Below are positions 27,246 through 34,565 of a stretch of DNA of 48,243 nt, piece by piece. The translations under genes and the position numbers were made by a program. How positions within the stretch are numbered: the first letter of the stretch is position 1; every line of letters begins with the position of its first letter. Origin of the DNA: Lachnospiraceae bacterium. GTDB lineage: Bacteria; Bacillota; Clostridia; Lachnospirales; Lachnospiraceae. A model generated the notes under the pieces. That model made no database searches. It worked only from the letters and a program-made list of their open reading frames with translations, and was not told where the DNA came from. The DNA lies in assembly GCA_024692715.1 (NCBI GenBank), contig JAILMH010000065.1, forward strand, positions 1 through 48,243, given 5' to 3'.

Positions 27246-27701
27246 TCAACCAAACGGAAGCTCTTCGTCGATGCCGTCCGGAACATTCATGAAGCCATCA
27301 TCTGCTGCCTGGGGTGCAGGCTGTGAATTTGACATCGGAGCGCCGTATGAACTACCACCATCGTAGGAATCAGCAGCTCTCTTACTCTCCGCAAACTCGA
27401 CTTCCTCTGCAACGACATCAGTCGTATAGACCTTCTGTCCATCTTTGTTGGTATAACTACCTGTCTGAATTCTTCCGGTCATTGCAATCTTAGTTCCCTT
27501 GTGAACATACTTCTCAATGAACTCAGCCTGCTTACCAAAAGAAACACAGCTGATAAAATCAGCTGACTGATCCGCGCCGTCTCTTCTGAAACGACGATCA
27601 ACAGCAAGTGTATACCGTGCTACAACCATTGAATTCTCGCCCTGTGTGTGACGAATATCCGGATCTCTTGTAAGGCGCCCCATTAAAATAACTTTATTCA
27701 T
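27246..27701 (-). CDS. ssb: Single-stranded DNA-binding protein
   Basis: A 151-residue SSB with an N-terminal OB fold (MNKVILMGRLTRDPDIRHTQ; FISCVSFGKQAEFIEKYVHKG), a Gly/Ser/Gln-rich linker and an acidic C-terminal tip. The tip reads DEELPFG, with one Gly after the Phe that usually ends the protein-docking tip. It sits between rpsF and rpsR in the standard order. Confidence 0.96.
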   Translation of the reverse strand: MNKVILMGRLTRDPDIRHTQGENSMVVARYTLAVDRRFRRDGADQSADFISCVSFGKQAEFIEKYVHKGTKIAMTGRIQTGSYTNKDGQKVYTTDVVAEEVEFAESKRAADSYDGGSSYGAPMSNSQPAPQAADDGFMNVPDGIDEELPFG

Positions 27702-27747
27702 ATTATTACCTTACTTCCTTCCTTGCTATGGTCTTGTTATCTCTAAA

Positions 27748-28095
27748 TTATTCAGCTGCTTCTGTTTCAGCAGACTCTGCAGGCTTCTCTGCCTTTGGAG
27801 CTGGTGCTTCAACGTCATCAACAACGATGAGATAACGAACTACGTTGTCCATTATGCGAATACGACTTTCAATCTCAGCCGGTACGTTTGCTTCAGCCTC
27901 AAAGTGGATAAAGTTGTAATAACCTTCCTTCATCTTTGCTACTTCGTAAGCAAATCTCTTCTTGCCCTGCTCATCAACAGATGTGATCTTTCCGCCAAAA
28001 CGCTCTACAAGATCCTTTACCTTGCCGAGGACTACATTCTTGTCATCCTCTTCAAGCTTTCCGCTGATTACAACGGCTAACTCATATTTGTTCAT
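27748..28095 (-). CDS. rpsF: 30S ribosomal protein S6
   Basis: A 115-residue S6 (MNKYELAVVISGKL, GKKRFAYEVAKMKEGYYNFI) with an Ala/Glu-rich C-terminal tail. A strong AGGAGGT lies before the ATG. It is first in the operon with ssb and rpsR. S6 with S18 autoregulates this operon in many bacteria through its mRNA leader. Confidence 0.97.
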   Translation of the reverse strand: MNKYELAVVISGKLEEDDKNVVLGKVKDLVERFGGKITSVDEQGKKRFAYEVAKMKEGYYNFIHFEAEANVPAEIESRIRIMDNVVRYLIVVDDVEAPAPKAEKPAESAETEAAE

Positions 28096-28114
28096 CTTTC
28101 TACCTCCTTTTGGA

Positions 28115-28147
28115 CTTCTGGCTCACGCATTACGCATGAGCAAGGAT
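28115..28147 (-). promoter_or_regulatory. Stem-loop in the rpsF mRNA leader, candidate S6:S18 autoregulatory element
   Basis: In the minus-strand RNA an 8-bp stem (28121-28128 with 28134-28141) with a 5-base loop can extend by CUU/AAG across a CAG bulge. It lies 13 bases before the ribosome site. The CCG bulge of the described rpsF leader motif is not clearly present, so identity is uncertain. Confidence 0.4.
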
Positions 28148-28162
28148 ATACCACGAAGAGTT

Positions 28163-28191
28163 ATTTTACTATAAGAAAGATAACAAATCAA
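28163..28191 (-). promoter_or_regulatory. Promoter of rpsF-ssb-rpsR
   Basis: Minus strand TTGATT (28186-28191), a 17-base spacer, TAAAAT (28163-28168). Confidence 0.65.
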
Positions 28192-28196
28192 GCGAT

Positions 28197-28376
28197 TTAA
28201 TCTAAAATATTTTTTATATTTTTCTCCGCATCTCGCCTTTTTATCATTATCAGCTTGGCACAGCCGCAGCACTTAAGCTTAAAGTCTGCTCCAACTCTGA
28301 GGATCTCCCATACATCAGATCCACACGGATGTTTTTTCTTCATCTGAACCTTCTGACCAATCTGAAATTCGTTCAT
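28197..28376 (-). CDS. DUF951-family small protein
   Basis: A 59-residue protein beginning MNEFQIGQKVQMKKKHPCGS and containing DFKLKCCGCAKLIMI. The Cys/His set (HPCG and CCGC) is typical of DUF951, a small widespread Firmicute family with a possible nucleic-acid or metal-binding fold. The function is unknown. I chose the ATG at 28374-28376 because it matches family length. A longer frame reaching 28469 would run through its own promoter. Confidence 0.85.
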   Translation of the reverse strand: MNEFQIGQKVQMKKKHPCGSDVWEILRVGADFKLKCCGCAKLIMIKRRDAEKNIKNILD

Positions 28377-28419
28377 TTCTATGCTTATCCTTTTCTTAAT
28401 ATGGGCTTCCTTTCGCACA

Positions 28420-28444
28420 ATTATATCATGTACTGTGTTATAAT
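28420..28444. promoter_or_regulatory. Divergent extended -10 promoters for DUF951 and the GH25 gene
   Basis: Plus strand: TGT then TATAAT at 28439-28444. Minus strand: TGA then TATAAT at 28420-28425. Neither has a convincing -35. The plus-strand box lies only six bases before the GH25 ATG. Confidence 0.6.
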
Positions 28445-28450
28445 ATTCAC

Positions 28451-29536
28451 ATGAATAGACGAATAGCAAAAAAATTTTTTCGATTAGCTGTCTATTCCTG
28501 TTTAATGACGCTTACATCCGTTGTTTTACTGATAGTTTCTCTGGTCCTCGCCCACACCCATGCATGTCCGGGCGACGCAGAAAAACGTTTAGCCACATTA
28601 TCAGAAGATTTTGCGATCCTTAAAAAGGAAAATACAGCTCTTCGTTCCAAAAATAAATACCTTGTATCCGAAAACTCTATACTTGCAGAGACTTCAACCG
28701 GGGAAAAATTCCGTTCCAAACTCAAATCAATGCTACAGTCTGGCAGTTCTACCATGTCAGTCGTTAAATACTTTTTTCCCGAAGAACTTGTTTTGACTGA
28801 CAGCGGAAGCTTCCAATTTTTCCCTATAGACGACTCTCTGGAAAAGCACCCATTCCTGGACGAAAACTTCTCAATGGATGAATCCGGTAAAGTAACATAC
28901 TCAGACGGTGGAAATGTCTCATCCATCATCGGGATAGACGTCTCAAAGCACAACGGGGCTATAGACTGGGAAAAGGTCGCTGCATCAGGTGTCAGATTTG
29001 CCTATATCCGGTGCGGACTTCGCGGTTATGAATCCGGCAAGATTGCGGCAGATGAAAATTTCCAGACAAATGTTGAAGGTGCTCAGGCCGCAGGTATATC
29101 TGTTGGAACGTACTTTTTCAGCCAGGCTGTCAATGAAGATGAAGCCAGAGAAGAAGCTGAGTTTGTTCTTGATGCAATCAAGGATTATAACATAACTCTT
29201 CCGGTGGCTACTGATATAGAAAAGGTAGACGGTACAGATTCAACTCCAAGGACCAACTCCATATCGCAGGAACAGCGCACGGCTAATGCGCTCGCTTTCT
29301 GTAAAGCCATCACTGACGCAGGACATACTCCCATGATCTACGGAAATCTGAAGACCTTCCTGATGCTTCTGGATATGCACCAGATCGAGGGGATTCCCAA
29401 ATGGTATGCTGAAGAGGCCGTGCGCAACGATATAACCCCTTATTTTCCATACTCTTTTCAGATATGGCAGTATGATTTTGACGGCTCCATTGACGGAATC
29501 ACAGGCGATGTGGATATAAATATAGCATTTAACTGA
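28451..29536 (+). CDS. Membrane-anchored GH25 lysozyme-like muramidase
   Basis: A 361-residue protein. The basic N-terminus and one membrane span (about 14-34) act as signal-anchor, a coiled coil follows (about 42-80), and the GH25 domain begins near 159. Catalytic residues are D163 (IGIDVSKHNGAIDW) and the D255/E257 pair in ATDIEK. The family cleaves the MurNAc-GlcNAc bond of peptidoglycan. There is no Shine-Dalgarno before the ATG, and the -10 box ends six bases upstream, so the mRNA may be leaderless. It converges with the NlpC/P60 gene. Confidence 0.9.
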   Translation: MNRRIAKKFFRLAVYSCLMTLTSVVLLIVSLVLAHTHACPGDAEKRLATLSEDFAILKKENTALRSKNKYLVSENSILAETSTGEKFRSKLKSMLQSGSSTMSVVKYFFPEELVLTDSGSFQFFPIDDSLEKHPFLDENFSMDESGKVTYSDGGNVSSIIGIDVSKHNGAIDWEKVAASGVRFAYIRCGLRGYESGKIAADENFQTNVEGAQAAGISVGTYFFSQAVNEDEAREEAEFVLDAIKDYNITLPVATDIEKVDGTDSTPRTNSISQEQRTANALAFCKAITDAGHTPMIYGNLKTFLMLLDMHQIEGIPKWYAEEAVRNDITPYFPYSFQIWQYDFDGSIDGITGDVDINIAFN

Positions 29537-29563
29537 AAATTTTAAGCATTAAGTTTGCTTTCA

Positions 29564-29609
29564 AAAAAAGACATTTTGGGTCAGTTTCTTTTCCCAAAAT
29601 GTCTTTTTT
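29564..29609. terminator. Bidirectional terminator between GH25 and NlpC/P60 genes
   Basis: A perfect 17-bp stem (29564-29580 with 29593-29609) and 12-base loop, ending in T-runs on either strand. Confidence 0.93.
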
Positions 29610-29610
29610 A

Positions 29611-30984
29611 TTATACAAATCTTCTGATAGTTGAAATAGAACGGTAGGTAGCCGGACTGATCTTTATTCCTGTTGCCTCAGTCGACGCATGAACTATGCA
29701 TCCGCCTCCGATATATATTCCGACATGTCCCGGGTAGCAGACTATATCACCCGGCTGTACATCCGAATATGAAACAGCTGTACCTGCAGCCGCCTGAGCA
29801 CTTGAATTTCTCGGAATGCTGATTCCAAAGTGAGCATATACCGACATCGTAAATCCTGAACAGTCTGTACCATTAGTAAGGCTTGTTCCACCGGCCACAT
29901 AAGGGTTTCCAATAAACTTCTGTGCATAGGCAGCTATTGCACTTCCTGTAGCACTTCCACTTGAGCTTGAAGATTTCTTTTCCTCTTCTTCTGACTCATC
30001 CTCTGATTCGCTGTCATCCTCAGCTTCCTGCTCTTCTTTATCGGCCTCCTCAGAAGCCTTCTTCTCAGCTGCTTTCTTGGCGGCTTCATCTTCCGCCTTC
30101 TTGGCAGCTTCCTCCTCCGCCTTCTTGGCAGCATCTGCGGCATCCTGCTTAGCCTTGGCTTCATCATCAGCCTTTTTCTTAGCCTTAGCCTCTTCCTCGG
30201 CCTTCTTTTTAGCTTTGGCTTCCTCTTCGGCCTTTTTCTTCGCTGCTGCAGCAGCTTCACTTTCCGCTATTTTACGGATCTCTTTATTCTGGTTCTCGAT
30301 CTCAGCCTTATACTTTGATGCCTCAGCTTTAGCACTTGCAAGCTCTGCGTCAAAATCCTCGACAACAGCCTTTCTCTCTTCAATGGTCTTATTGAGCTCA
30401 TCCGACTGTTCATCATAGGTTTCCTTGAGCTCTGTCATTTCATTGAGCTCTTCAACAAGACGCTCCTCTTTTGCCTTAGTCGTAGCCTTGGTTTCACGAT
30501 ATCCTTCAAGAAGCTTTCTATCGTAATCATAGAGCTGCTCTGCATATCCGGCTTTATTTAAGAGGTCTGAAAAGCTGGCCGCCTTAAGGAATATCTCGTA
30601 ATACGACGCCTCTGAACCACCATTGACATACATATAGTGGATTCGCTTTTTTATGGCCTCGTACTGCTCTGCTTCATTCTGAGAGGCAGTATCATACTGC
30701 TCCTGTGCATCGTTGACAGCATCCTTTTTATTCTTTATCTCATCTTCGATGATATCAACATTTGCAAGCACTTCGACAAGCTGCTTTTTTGCTTCATTCA
30801 TTGAAGCTTCCGCATCCTGCTTTTCCTCCGCAGCCGCATCTACTTTCCCTTCAGCCGTAGTCAGATTTTTCTGCGATTCTGCCTTTTCTTTCTGAAGCTG
30901 TGTTTTTGTCTTTGCAAAGCTTCCTGCAGCCATGCAAAGAGCTAGTGTTATGCTGAGCAGAACACATATCTTCTTTTTCATCAT
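29611..30984 (-). CDS. Secreted NlpC/P60 peptidoglycan hydrolase with coiled-coil domain
   Basis: A 457-residue protein with a signal peptide (MMKKKICVLLSITLALCMAA, cleavage after about residue 24). A long coiled-coil region resembling CwlO/PcsB N-termini follows, then an Ala/Lys/Glu repeat stretch, an acidic Ser/Glu linker and a C-terminal NlpC/P60 domain of about 110 residues. The catalytic Cys is in NGTDCSGFTM and the His in PGHVGIYIG. The family cuts stem-peptide bonds, and coiled coils of this type often keep the enzyme inactive until FtsEX-like partners act. The start is one of two adjacent ATGs behind GGGGG. Confidence 0.92.
   Translation of the reverse strand: MMKKKICVLLSITLALCMAAGSFAKTKTQLQKEKAESQKNLTTAEGKVDAAAEEKQDAEASMNEAKKQLVEVLANVDIIEDEIKNKKDAVNDAQEQYDTASQNEAEQYEAIKKRIHYMYVNGGSEASYYEIFLKAASFSDLLNKAGYAEQLYDYDRKLLEGYRETKATTKAKEERLVEELNEMTELKETYDEQSDELNKTIEERKAVVEDFDAELASAKAEASKYKAEIENQNKEIRKIAESEAAAAAKKKAEEEAKAKKKAEEEAKAKKKADDEAKAKQDAADAAKKAEEEAAKKAEDEAAKKAAEKKASEEADKEEQEAEDDSESEDESEEEEKKSSSSSGSATGSAIAAYAQKFIGNPYVAGGTSLTNGTDCSGFTMSVYAHFGISIPRNSSAQAAAGTAVSYSDVQPGDIVCYPGHVGIYIGGGCIVHASTEATGIKISPATYRSISTIRRFV
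30070..30250 (-). repeat. In-frame Ala/Lys/Glu repeat in the NlpC/P60 gene
   Basis: Near-repeats of about 30 bases encode runs of KKKAEEEAKA-like units, with variants to the left. This is low-complexity coding sequence that may change length by slippage. Confidence 0.7.
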
Positions 30985-30993
30985 TGACCCCCG

Positions 30994-31087
30994 GTTTACC
31001 CCCACAGTAAACTTTTATTTTTTGCAGCCGCGTCAAGCCAAAAAGACCTGACGCAAGATTCGGGATCTGCATACGCAAACCCCGAAT
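30994..31087 (-). promoter_or_regulatory. Structured leader with three stem-loops before the NlpC/P60 gene
   Basis: Stems at 31058-31064/31081-31087 (7 bp), 31030-31035/31049-31054 (6 bp, extendable) and 30994-30999/31007-31012 (6 bp, just before the ribosome site). None has a U-tract typical of a terminator. The first may still end asnS transcripts. Confidence 0.4.
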
Positions 31088-31096
31088 GATAATTTA

Positions 31097-32491
31097 TCAA
31101 AGATCACATGTACCAACTGTACGTGGGAATGGAAGGACGTCACGGATGTTCTCCATACCTGTTACATACATAACTGCTCTCTCAAAGCCAAGGCCGAAGC
31201 CTGCATGTCTTGTAGAGCCATATTTTCTAAGATCCATATAGAAGTCATAATCAGACTCATTCATACCAAGCTCTTCGATTCTCTTCTTGAGCTTATCATA
31301 GCTGTCCTCTCTCTGAGAACCGCCGATGATCTCACCAATACCTGGAACAAGGCAGTCCATTGCAGCAACAGTTTTTCCGTCCGGATTCTCCTTCATGTAG
31401 AAGGCCTTGATCTCCTTTGGATAATCTGTTACGAAAACAGGTCTCTTGAAGATCTTCTCTGTAAGGAAACGCTCATGCTCTGTCTGAAGATCACAGCCCC
31501 ATGAAACCTTGTACTGGAACTCATCGTTATGCTCCTCAAGCATCTTAACAGCCTCTGTATATGTAACCCGACCGAAATCTGAATTCATAACATGGTTAAG
31601 TCTCTCAAGAAGTCCCTTGTCAACGAATTTATTGAAGAATTCCATCTCTTCAGGAGCTTCATCAAGAACATACTTGATAATGTACTTGAGCATATCCTCT
31701 GCGAGCTGCATATCATCTTCAAGGTCTGCAAAAGCGATTTCCGGCTCTATCATCCAGAACTCTGCCGCATGTCTTGTTGTGTTTGAATTCTCTGCACGGA
31801 ATGTAGGTCCAAATGTGTAGATCTTCTTGAATGCCTGTGCAAATGTTTCACCGTTAAGCTGTCCTGAAACAGTAAGGTTGGTTGGCTTTCCAAAGAAATC
31901 CTGTGAATAATCTACAGCACCATCCTCTGTCTTAGGTGTATTTTCAAGCGGAAGTGTTGTCACCTGGAACATTTCTCCTGCACCTTCTGCATCAGAGCTT
32001 GTTATAAGCGGAGTGTGCACGTACACGAAGCCTCTCTCCTGGAAGAACTTGTGAATTGCAAAAGCAACAAGTGATCTTACACGGAAAGCTGCCTGGAATG
32101 TATTAGTACGAGGTCTGAGGTGTGTAATTGTACGAAGGAACTCCATTGTATGACGCTTTGGCTGAAGCGGATAATCTGGTGTTGATGTTCCCTCTACTAC
32201 GATCTCATCTGCCTGGATCTCAAATGGCTGCTTTGCATCAGGAGTAGCAACTAACTCACCTGTCGCAATGATTGAAGCACCTACGTTAAGCTTTGCGATC
32301 TCTGCAAAATTACTCATCTTATCATGATATACGATCTGAAGAGTGTTAAAAAAGGTGCCGTCGCTGATAACTGCAAAACCAAATGTCTTAGAATCACGAT
32401 TTGTACGAATCCATCCGCCAACTGTGATCTTTTTCCCGATATACTTATCAGTGTTCTTAAAAAGTTCTCTGACCTCTACTAATTTTTCCAT
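31097..32491 (-). CDS. asnS: Asparaginyl-tRNA synthetase
   Basis: A 464-residue class IIb synthetase that charges tRNA-Asn. The N-terminal OB fold ([20 protein letters not shown]) binds the anticodon. The catalytic core has motif 2 [15 protein letters not shown] and motif 3 [10 protein letters not shown]. The length fits AsnRS, and the asparagine-type motif 2 rules out AspRS. It lies 21 bases after the trigger-factor-like lipoprotein gene and is likely co-transcribed. No T-box is visible. Confidence 0.96.
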   Translation of the reverse strand: MEKLVEVRELFKNTDKYIGKKITVGGWIRTNRDSKTFGFAVISDGTFFNTLQIVYHDKMSNFAEIAKLNVGASIIATGELVATPDAKQPFEIQADEIVVEGTSTPDYPLQPKRHTMEFLRTITHLRPRTNTFQAAFRVRSLVAFAIHKFFQERGFVYVHTPLITSSDAEGAGEMFQVTTLPLENTPKTEDGAVDYSQDFFGKPTNLTVSGQLNGETFAQAFKKIYTFGPTFRAENSNTTRHAAEFWMIEPEIAFADLEDDMQLAEDMLKYIIKYVLDEAPEEMEFFNKFVDKGLLERLNHVMNSDFGRVTYTEAVKMLEEHNDEFQYKVSWGCDLQTEHERFLTEKIFKRPVFVTDYPKEIKAFYMKENPDGKTVAAMDCLVPGIGEIIGGSQREDSYDKLKKRIEELGMNESDYDFYMDLRKYGSTRHAGFGLGFERAVMYVTGMENIRDVLPFPRTVGTCDL

Positions 32492-32512
32492 TGTTCTAAT
32501 TTCTCCTTAGTA

Positions 32513-33607
32513 TTACTCTACTGTCCATGTAACCATTTCAGGATTTGTGATATTCGCATTCTTGAAAAGGAACTCTTCTACTTCTGTAGTAAGCACAGAT
32601 TCCTTAAATGTATCTTCTCCGCTTCTTTCCTTAACAGTCTTCTTGAAGTCGTCTGTACTTTCATATCCATACTGAGTCGCATATTTTTCATATGCTGCTT
32701 CAATATCTTTATCAGTTATCTTAATATTCTCAGCCTGAGCGATCGCCTCTACAAGAAGCTGCTGTTTAGCAATACTTTCTGCATAAAGCTGGATCTGCTC
32801 ATCGAAATCTTCTTCAGTCATACCGTAGTTGCTGAGATATTTCTCAAGTGTGATGTTATATGCGCTCAAATTTGCTTCGAAATTTGACTTTTCTGTCTCT
32901 GCGTTCTGCTTTACAAGCCACTGAGGAAGCTTATTGCCGGAAACGATCTCTGCATTGTCATTTGCAAGCTTAAGAAGGTCTGAGTAAACCATTGACTTTG
33001 CTGTATTCTGCTTTGTCTCTTCAAGCTCACTCTTTACAGCAGCCTTATACTCTTCAACTGTTGAAACAGATGAATTTATCTTTGCAGCAACTTCATCAGT
33101 AAGCTCAGGAACAACATTTACGCTTATAGAATTGATAGTTACATCAAATACTACATCCTGTCCTGCAAGCTCAGTGCTCTGATAATTCTCAGGGAATGTA
33201 AGGTTAAGTGAAACCTGATCTCCTGCGTTATGTCCTACAAGTCCTTCTTCAAAACCTGTGATATATGTATGAGATCCAATAACGAGGTCAGCACCGTTCG
33301 CTGTACCTCCATCGAATGCAACGCCGTCTTTTTTACCAACATAATCAATATTTACAGTATCGCCATCTTCAACAGCTCTGTCTGTTACCGGCTCAAGAAC
33401 CGCCTGGCTCTCTAGATCTGACTGGATCGTCTCTTCGATAGCACCCTCTGAAACTGTAGTATCATTCACAGAAACCGTAAGTCCCTTGTACTCACCAAGT
33501 GTGACATACTTAGAAGCATCAAGTGAATCAAGTGACTGACTTCCGCAGCCTGTCATCATGATCGCCGCACCAATAACAACACCAGCCAAAACTGATAATT
33601 TCTTCAT
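32513..33607 (-). CDS. Trigger-factor-like peptidyl-prolyl isomerase lipoprotein
   Basis: A 364-residue exported protein. A signal peptide with lipobox MTGC (Cys21) precedes an FKBP-type domain (about 75-160: GDTVNIDYVGKKDGVAFDGG, GFEEGLVGHNAGD) and a helical C-terminal part like trigger factor (about 165-355). The ribosome-binding N-domain is missing. It probably folds secreted proteins on the outer face of the membrane, like PrsA. The start is the ATG at 33605-33607 with GGAGGAAG. It precedes asnS. Confidence 0.88.
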   Translation of the reverse strand: MKKLSVLAGVVIGAAIMMTGCGSQSLDSLDASKYVTLGEYKGLTVSVNDTTVSEGAIEETIQSDLESQAVLEPVTDRAVEDGDTVNIDYVGKKDGVAFDGGTANGADLVIGSHTYITGFEEGLVGHNAGDQVSLNLTFPENYQSTELAGQDVVFDVTINSISVNVVPELTDEVAAKINSSVSTVEEYKAAVKSELEETKQNTAKSMVYSDLLKLANDNAEIVSGNKLPQWLVKQNAETEKSNFEANLSAYNITLEKYLSNYGMTEEDFDEQIQLYAESIAKQQLLVEAIAQAENIKITDKDIEAAYEKYATQYGYESTDDFKKTVKERSGEDTFKESVLTTEVEEFLFKNANITNPEMVTWTVE

Positions 33608-33626
33608 TTTAATCTTCCTCCGAAAA

Positions 33627-33641
33627 TACATGATCCATGTA
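33627..33641. repeat. Palindrome TACATG-N3-CATGTA in the lipoprotein leader
   Basis: A 15-base inverted repeat six bases upstream of the ribosome site. It may be an operator or an mRNA hairpin. Confidence 0.4.
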
Positions 33642-33777
33642 AAGACATTTAATTATGATCATGACCAGCAACGGCCAAAAAACTCAAAACATAAGCAATG
33701 TACTTCTCAGGATACACAGTTATATTTATTTATAGCACAAAAACCTAATTCAGTCCATAATACCGCACTTCTTTTGC

Positions 33778-33806
33778 TTTACCATAGTGAAAAAATATGC
33801 TAAACT
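33778..33806 (+). promoter_or_regulatory. Candidate promoter of the anchored hypothetical gene
   Basis: TTTACC (33778-33783), a 17-base spacer and TAAACT (33801-33806). AGGAGG follows. Confidence 0.5.
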
Positions 33807-33843
33807 AATTTCCATGTTAAGTTTTTAGGAGGATTTATTTCAG

Positions 33844-34392
33844 GTGAATACGGTAACAATTGTTTTATTAGTCATATTGGTGGTACTCATTGCTGCAATC
33901 GTAGCTCTTTATTTTCTTGGAAAACGACTTCAGAAGAAGCAGGAGGAAGGCGAAGCTGCTATCGAGGCAACTAAGACTACCATTCCACTTCTTATAATCG
34001 ATAAAAAAGTTATGAAGATCAAAGACGCAGGTCTTCCGGCTGAGATCACATCACAGATTCCTAAATGGAGACAGCGTATCAAGGTAATGGTCGTAAAGGC
34101 AAAGGTCGGCGGATATCAGATGCCAGCCAGCCAGAAAATGAGTCGTATGACAGGTGGTCCTACAGCTAAAGTACAGTCACAGATCGTTACTCTTATTTGT
34201 GATCGTAAAGAAGTTTTTGATTCAATTCCATTAAAGAAAGAAGTTAAGGCAACTATCGGTGGTGGTATTCACATCATTGATATCAAAGGTGTTCACGGAA
34301 ACACAACTGTTAAGCCGGAAGCAAAGAAAAAGACAAAGTTCCAGCAGTTCAAAGAAAACATTCAGAAAAAGGCAGGCGCTAAGCCGCTTTGA
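33844..34392 (+). CDS. Single-span membrane protein of unknown function
   Basis: A 182-residue protein with a GTG start 11 bases after AGGAGG. Residues 4-26 are one hydrophobic span with a short outside N-terminus, so the rest is probably cytoplasmic. The body is Lys-rich and partly beta-like (IPLLIIDKKVMKIKD, WRQRIKVMVVKAKVGG), with a basic C-terminal tail KKKTKFQQFKENIQKK. I do not recognise the family. It is monocistronic, with its own promoter and terminator. Confidence 0.75.
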   Translation: MNTVTIVLLVILVVLIAAIVALYFLGKRLQKKQEEGEAAIEATKTTIPLLIIDKKVMKIKDAGLPAEITSQIPKWRQRIKVMVVKAKVGGYQMPASQKMSRMTGGPTAKVQSQIVTLICDRKEVFDSIPLKKEVKATIGGGIHIIDIKGVHGNTTVKPEAKKKTKFQQFKENIQKKAGAKPL

Positions 34393-34398
34393 TAAAAT

Positions 34399-34452
34399 AA
34401 AAAGACAAACAGCTCTAAGATCAGTACGATCAAAAGGTTGTTTGTCTTTTTT
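34399..34452 (+). terminator. Terminator after the anchored hypothetical gene
   Basis: A 13-bp stem (34399-34411 with 34439-34451) with a 27-base loop containing a small GATC/GATC stem. A T-run ends the right arm. Confidence 0.82.
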
Positions 34453-34565
34453 ATTGAAATTTAGTTCATTTTCGTTTCTAAAAAGCACAAATAATATTGC
34501 TATCAGAAAGCACTCTCATGTAATATTATTCTTAAGAGGGATATTTACAATGGAGGGTTATCAAA

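Noticed and set aside
28377-28469. N-terminal extension of the DUF951 protein to 90 residues
   Set aside because: It would run through the divergent promoters and into the GH25 start. The 59-residue form matches family length.
29934-30260. Arg/Lys-rich reading frame on the minus strand
   Set aside because: It is an alternative frame of the Ala/Lys/Glu repeat in the NlpC/P60 gene. It has no ribosome site and its composition follows from the repeat.
30985-31096. c-di-AMP (ydaO) riboswitch before the NlpC/P60 gene
   Set aside because: The region is too short and lacks the conserved GCCGAAUCC-type core. Only generic hairpins are seen.
32492-32512. T-box riboswitch before asnS
   Set aside because: The gap is 21 bases and asnS appears to be co-transcribed with the upstream lipoprotein gene.
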